Part shown: positions 5,842 to 7,543 of the stretch, one piece after another
Layout: each line of letters opens with the position of its first letter
Position numbering within the stretch: the first letter of the stretch is position 1
Assembly: GCA_017547345.1 (NCBI GenBank)
Contig: JAFYPY010000151.1
Location: forward strand, 1-7,543
Length of the DNA stretch: 7,543 nucleotides
Reading direction: 5' to 3'
DNA from: Bacillota bacterium
GTDB taxonomy: Bacteria; Bacillota_A; Clostridia; Peptostreptococcales; Anaerovoracaceae
Notes under the pieces: model-generated
What the model was told of the DNA's origin: nothing
Seen by the model: only the letters and a program-made list of their open reading frames with translations
The model's database searches: none
Position numbers and translations under genes: made by a program

Positions 5842-6816
5842 ATGAAAACTTTTAGAAAAGCTATAGCTATTTTGATGATTTTAGTATTAGCATTATGTAT
5901 GCTTACGGGATGCAAAGAAGATGTACCAAATACGGTAACATCACCAGTTAATGTGGGGGCACTTAATGGACCGACAGGGATGGGAATGGTTCAGCTTATG
6001 GACATGACTGACAAGTATAACATTTCAACTTATCAGGCGCCTACAGATGTGACTGCAAAAATCGTAAAAGGCGAAATTGATGTGGCCGCAGTTCCCTCTA
6101 ACCTAGCATCCGTTTTATATAACAAGACAGAAGGCAAAGTGGTAGCAGTAAGTCCAATAACTTTAGGCGTCTTATATATATTAGGCAATGATGTGGATTT
6201 AGATAATGTGGCAGACCTGAGGGGAAAGACAATCGTTGCTAGTGGGCAAGGGGGAACTCCAGAATATGTTTTACAAAAGGTGCTTGAAAAAGCAGGGCTT
6301 GAAATCTATGAGGATGTGGATGTGCAGTGGCTTGCAAATCATGCAGAAGTTAATACTAAACTTCTAACACAAGAAGACACTATTGCAATGATTCCTGAAC
6401 CTTTTGTGTCAACAGCGCTTGCTGCCGGAAACGATGAAGTAGAAGTTCTATTTGATATGAATGTGTTGTGGGAAGAAGCCACAGGACAGGAACTTCCAAT
6501 GGGAGTTTTGGTGGCAACCAAGACCTTCGTAACAGAAAGAGAAAATGACTTAAAGGTTTTATTAAATGATCTTGAGGCTTCGGTGACTTTCGTAAACGAA
6601 TCTCCAGAGGAGGCCGCAAAACTAATTGTAGAAAAGGGTTTTATAGGGAAGGAACCTATTGCCAAATCTGCAATTCCAAATTGTAACATAGTTCTTTATA
6701 CAGGCGATAACGCAGAAACAGGAAAGAACATATTAAAGACATTTAATGAAACTCTATTTGAAATGAATAAAGCTTCTGTGGGAGGAGCATTACCGGGTGA
6801 AGAACTTTATTACTAA
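5842..6816 (+). CDS. ABC transporter substrate-binding lipoprotein (NrtA/SsuA/NMT1-like)
   Basis: This is the extracytoplasmic solute receptor of an importer. The N-terminus is a lipoprotein signal peptide: a basic KTFRK, a hydrophobic core (7-20) and the lipobox LTGC with lipidated C24. The mature part has the two-lobed fold used for nitrate, sulfonate or taurine, bicarbonate and pyrimidine precursors. The first ligand loop is LNGPTGMGM (41-49), followed by KGEIDVAAVPSNLA (76-89), ADLRGKTIVASGQGGTPEY (124-142) and IPEPF (184-188), which line the cleft in this superfamily. The length of 324 residues is usual. It lacks the DW-x-PN-x-x-H motif of ThiY/THI5 pyrimidine-binding proteins, so a thiamine-precursor role is unlikely; the ligand cannot be named. 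AAAGAGGT (5827-5834) lies 7 nt before ATG. The permease gene starts inside its last codons, which shows tight coupling. The link to the TM1266-type protein suggests a solute needed for, or sensed with, hydrogenase metabolism (inference). Confidence 0.87.
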   Translation: MKTFRKAIAILMILVLALCMLTGCKEDVPNTVTSPVNVGALNGPTGMGMVQLMDMTDKYNISTYQAPTDVTAKIVKGEIDVAAVPSNLASVLYNKTEGKVVAVSPITLGVLYILGNDVDLDNVADLRGKTIVASGQGGTPEYVLQKVLEKAGLEIYEDVDVQWLANHAEVNTKLLTQEDTIAMIPEPFVSTALAAGNDEVEVLFDMNVLWEEATGQELPMGVLVATKTFVTERENDLKVLLNDLEASVTFVNESPEEAAKLIVEKGFIGKEPIAKSAIPNCNIVLYTGDNAETGKNILKTFNETLFEMNKASVGGALPGEELYY

Positions 6817-7543
6817 AGGAAAACTAAATAAAAGTCTTAAGTTGATAGCGGTTTGTGTCTTTTGGATGATGTTATGGCAGATTCTAGCTATAATAGTGGG
6901 CAATTCCTTGTTGTTGCCGAGCGTTTTAGAGACTTCGTCAGCGTTAGGAATGTTAATAAAAAATACATTCTTTTATAAGAGTGTAGCATGGACACTCTTT
7001 AGGTGCGTGATTGCAATTATATTATCATTTTTGATGGGCATTTGTTTTGCGTGGTTATCATATCGCAAGAATTTGGTGCGAACTTTAATGGTGCTACCGA
7101 CAAGCTTTTTCAAAGCGGTACCTGTTATGGCTATTGTTATATATGTAATACTAGTTGTAAAAGCTGATTGGGTGGCGGTTGTAGCATGTTTTCTGATGTG
7201 TTTTCCGATAGTTTATACAAATATACTGGAAGGTCTAGATTACGTTTCAAAACCACTGCTTGAAGTTTCAACAATTTACAAATTTACAAAAAAAGAAACT
7301 ATTAAGCTGATATATATTCCTAGCGTTATGCCTTATTTTGATTCAGCTATGAAAATCGTATCGGGGTTAAGTTGGAAGGCTGTGGTGGCGGCAGAAGTTT
7401 TATCTGTTCCCGAGTTTTCGCTAGGACAGGGAATGATTAGCGCTAAGTATTATCTTGAAACACCAACACTTTTTGCATATATTCTTGTGATTGTAGTTTT
7501 AAGCTTAATGTTGGAAAAGGGAATTATTTTTGTAACGGGCAAA
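6797..7543 (+). CDS. ABC transporter permease (SsuC/TauC-like), 5' part, GTG start
   Basis: This is the membrane subunit of the importer served by the preceding lipoprotein; 249 residues are visible and the frame runs off the right edge. Hydrophobic segments lie at about 14-34, 65-86, 98-121, 125-142 and 214-234. The cytoplasmic coupling loop is EVSTIYKFTKKE...IYIPSVMP (156-179), the EAA region that contacts the ATPase; the usual Gly of EAA---G is replaced by Lys. The later SWKAVVAAEVL (192-202) is a hallmark of the nitrate/sulfonate permease branch. The GTG at 6797 is chosen as start because GGAGGAG (6781-6787) lies 9 nt upstream and the N-terminus KNFITKGKLNKSLKLIAVC is a normal basic lead-in to the first membrane segment. 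The first ATG, near 6868, would cut into that segment. The gene overlaps its upstream neighbour by 20 nt. An in-frame stop at 6764-6766 limits the ORF upstream. An ATPase gene probably follows outside the window. Confidence 0.88.
   Translation, partial: MKNFITKGKLNKSLKLIAVCVFWMMLWQILAIIVGNSLLLPSVLETSSALGMLIKNTFFYKSVAWTLFRCVIAIILSFLMGICFAWLSYRKNLVRTLMVLPTSFFKAVPVMAIVIYVILVVKADWVAVVACFLMCFPIVYTNILEGLDYVSKPLLEVSTIYKFTKKETIKLIYIPSVMPYFDSAMKIVSGLSWKAVVAAEVLSVPEFSLGQGMISAKYYLETPTLFAYILVIVVLSLMLEKGIIFVTGK

Noticed and set aside
6339..6689. Reverse-strand reading frame of 116 codons opposite the substrate-binding protein
   Set aside because: Its low-complexity Ser/Thr-rich product is an antisense shadow of a coherent lipoprotein gene.

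Overview
The window is a compact, AT-rich stretch of bacterial chromosome. Every gene lies on the + strand, gaps are short and Shine-Dalgarno sequences are mostly strong. The gene set points to an anaerobic low-GC Firmicute of the class Clostridia: a TM1266-type [FeFe]-hydrogenase-system regulator, a Gram-positive lipoprotein-anchored ABC transporter, a TagO/WecA-type polyprenyl-phosphate transferase and a glutaminyl-tRNA synthetase. A finer placement (for example near Anaerovoracaceae/Eubacterium) is a guess.

Left part (1-2138). The window opens in the 3' end of a putative amidase (NlpC/P60-like, Amidase_6 type) that begins outside. A good extended -10 promoter overlaps its stop codon and drives glnS, which ends in a 14-bp hairpin terminator. 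glnS therefore looks like a single-gene unit.

Middle (2139-5456). Five genes run close together: a short prepilin peptidase, yhbY (ribosome assembly), truA (tRNA pseudouridine synthase), a dCMP deaminase and a TagO/WecA/MraY-like sugar-phosphate transferase. Gaps are 5-16 nt, so they probably share transcripts. The functions are mixed housekeeping: RNA maturation, dTTP supply, envelope glycopolymer initiation and pseudopilin processing.

Right part (5457-7543). A 114-nt gap holds the most interesting signal. A strong intrinsic terminator ends 1 nt before the ribosome binding site of the next gene. Its 5' arm and loop can pair instead with a 12-nt upstream segment, enclosing a roughly 50-nt structured core. 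This is the layout of a riboswitch-like or protein-controlled attenuator, and I cannot match the core to a known class. It would control an operon of a TM1266-family small protein, a substrate-binding lipoprotein (NrtA/SsuA/NMT1-like fold) and its permease. The permease starts at a GTG overlapping the preceding gene and runs off the right edge; an ATPase gene is expected just beyond. Coupling a hydrogenase-associated regulator to an uptake system of unknown substrate under a regulated leader is the best candidate here for an undescribed system. No RNA genes, insertion sequences, CRISPR arrays or long repeats were seen.
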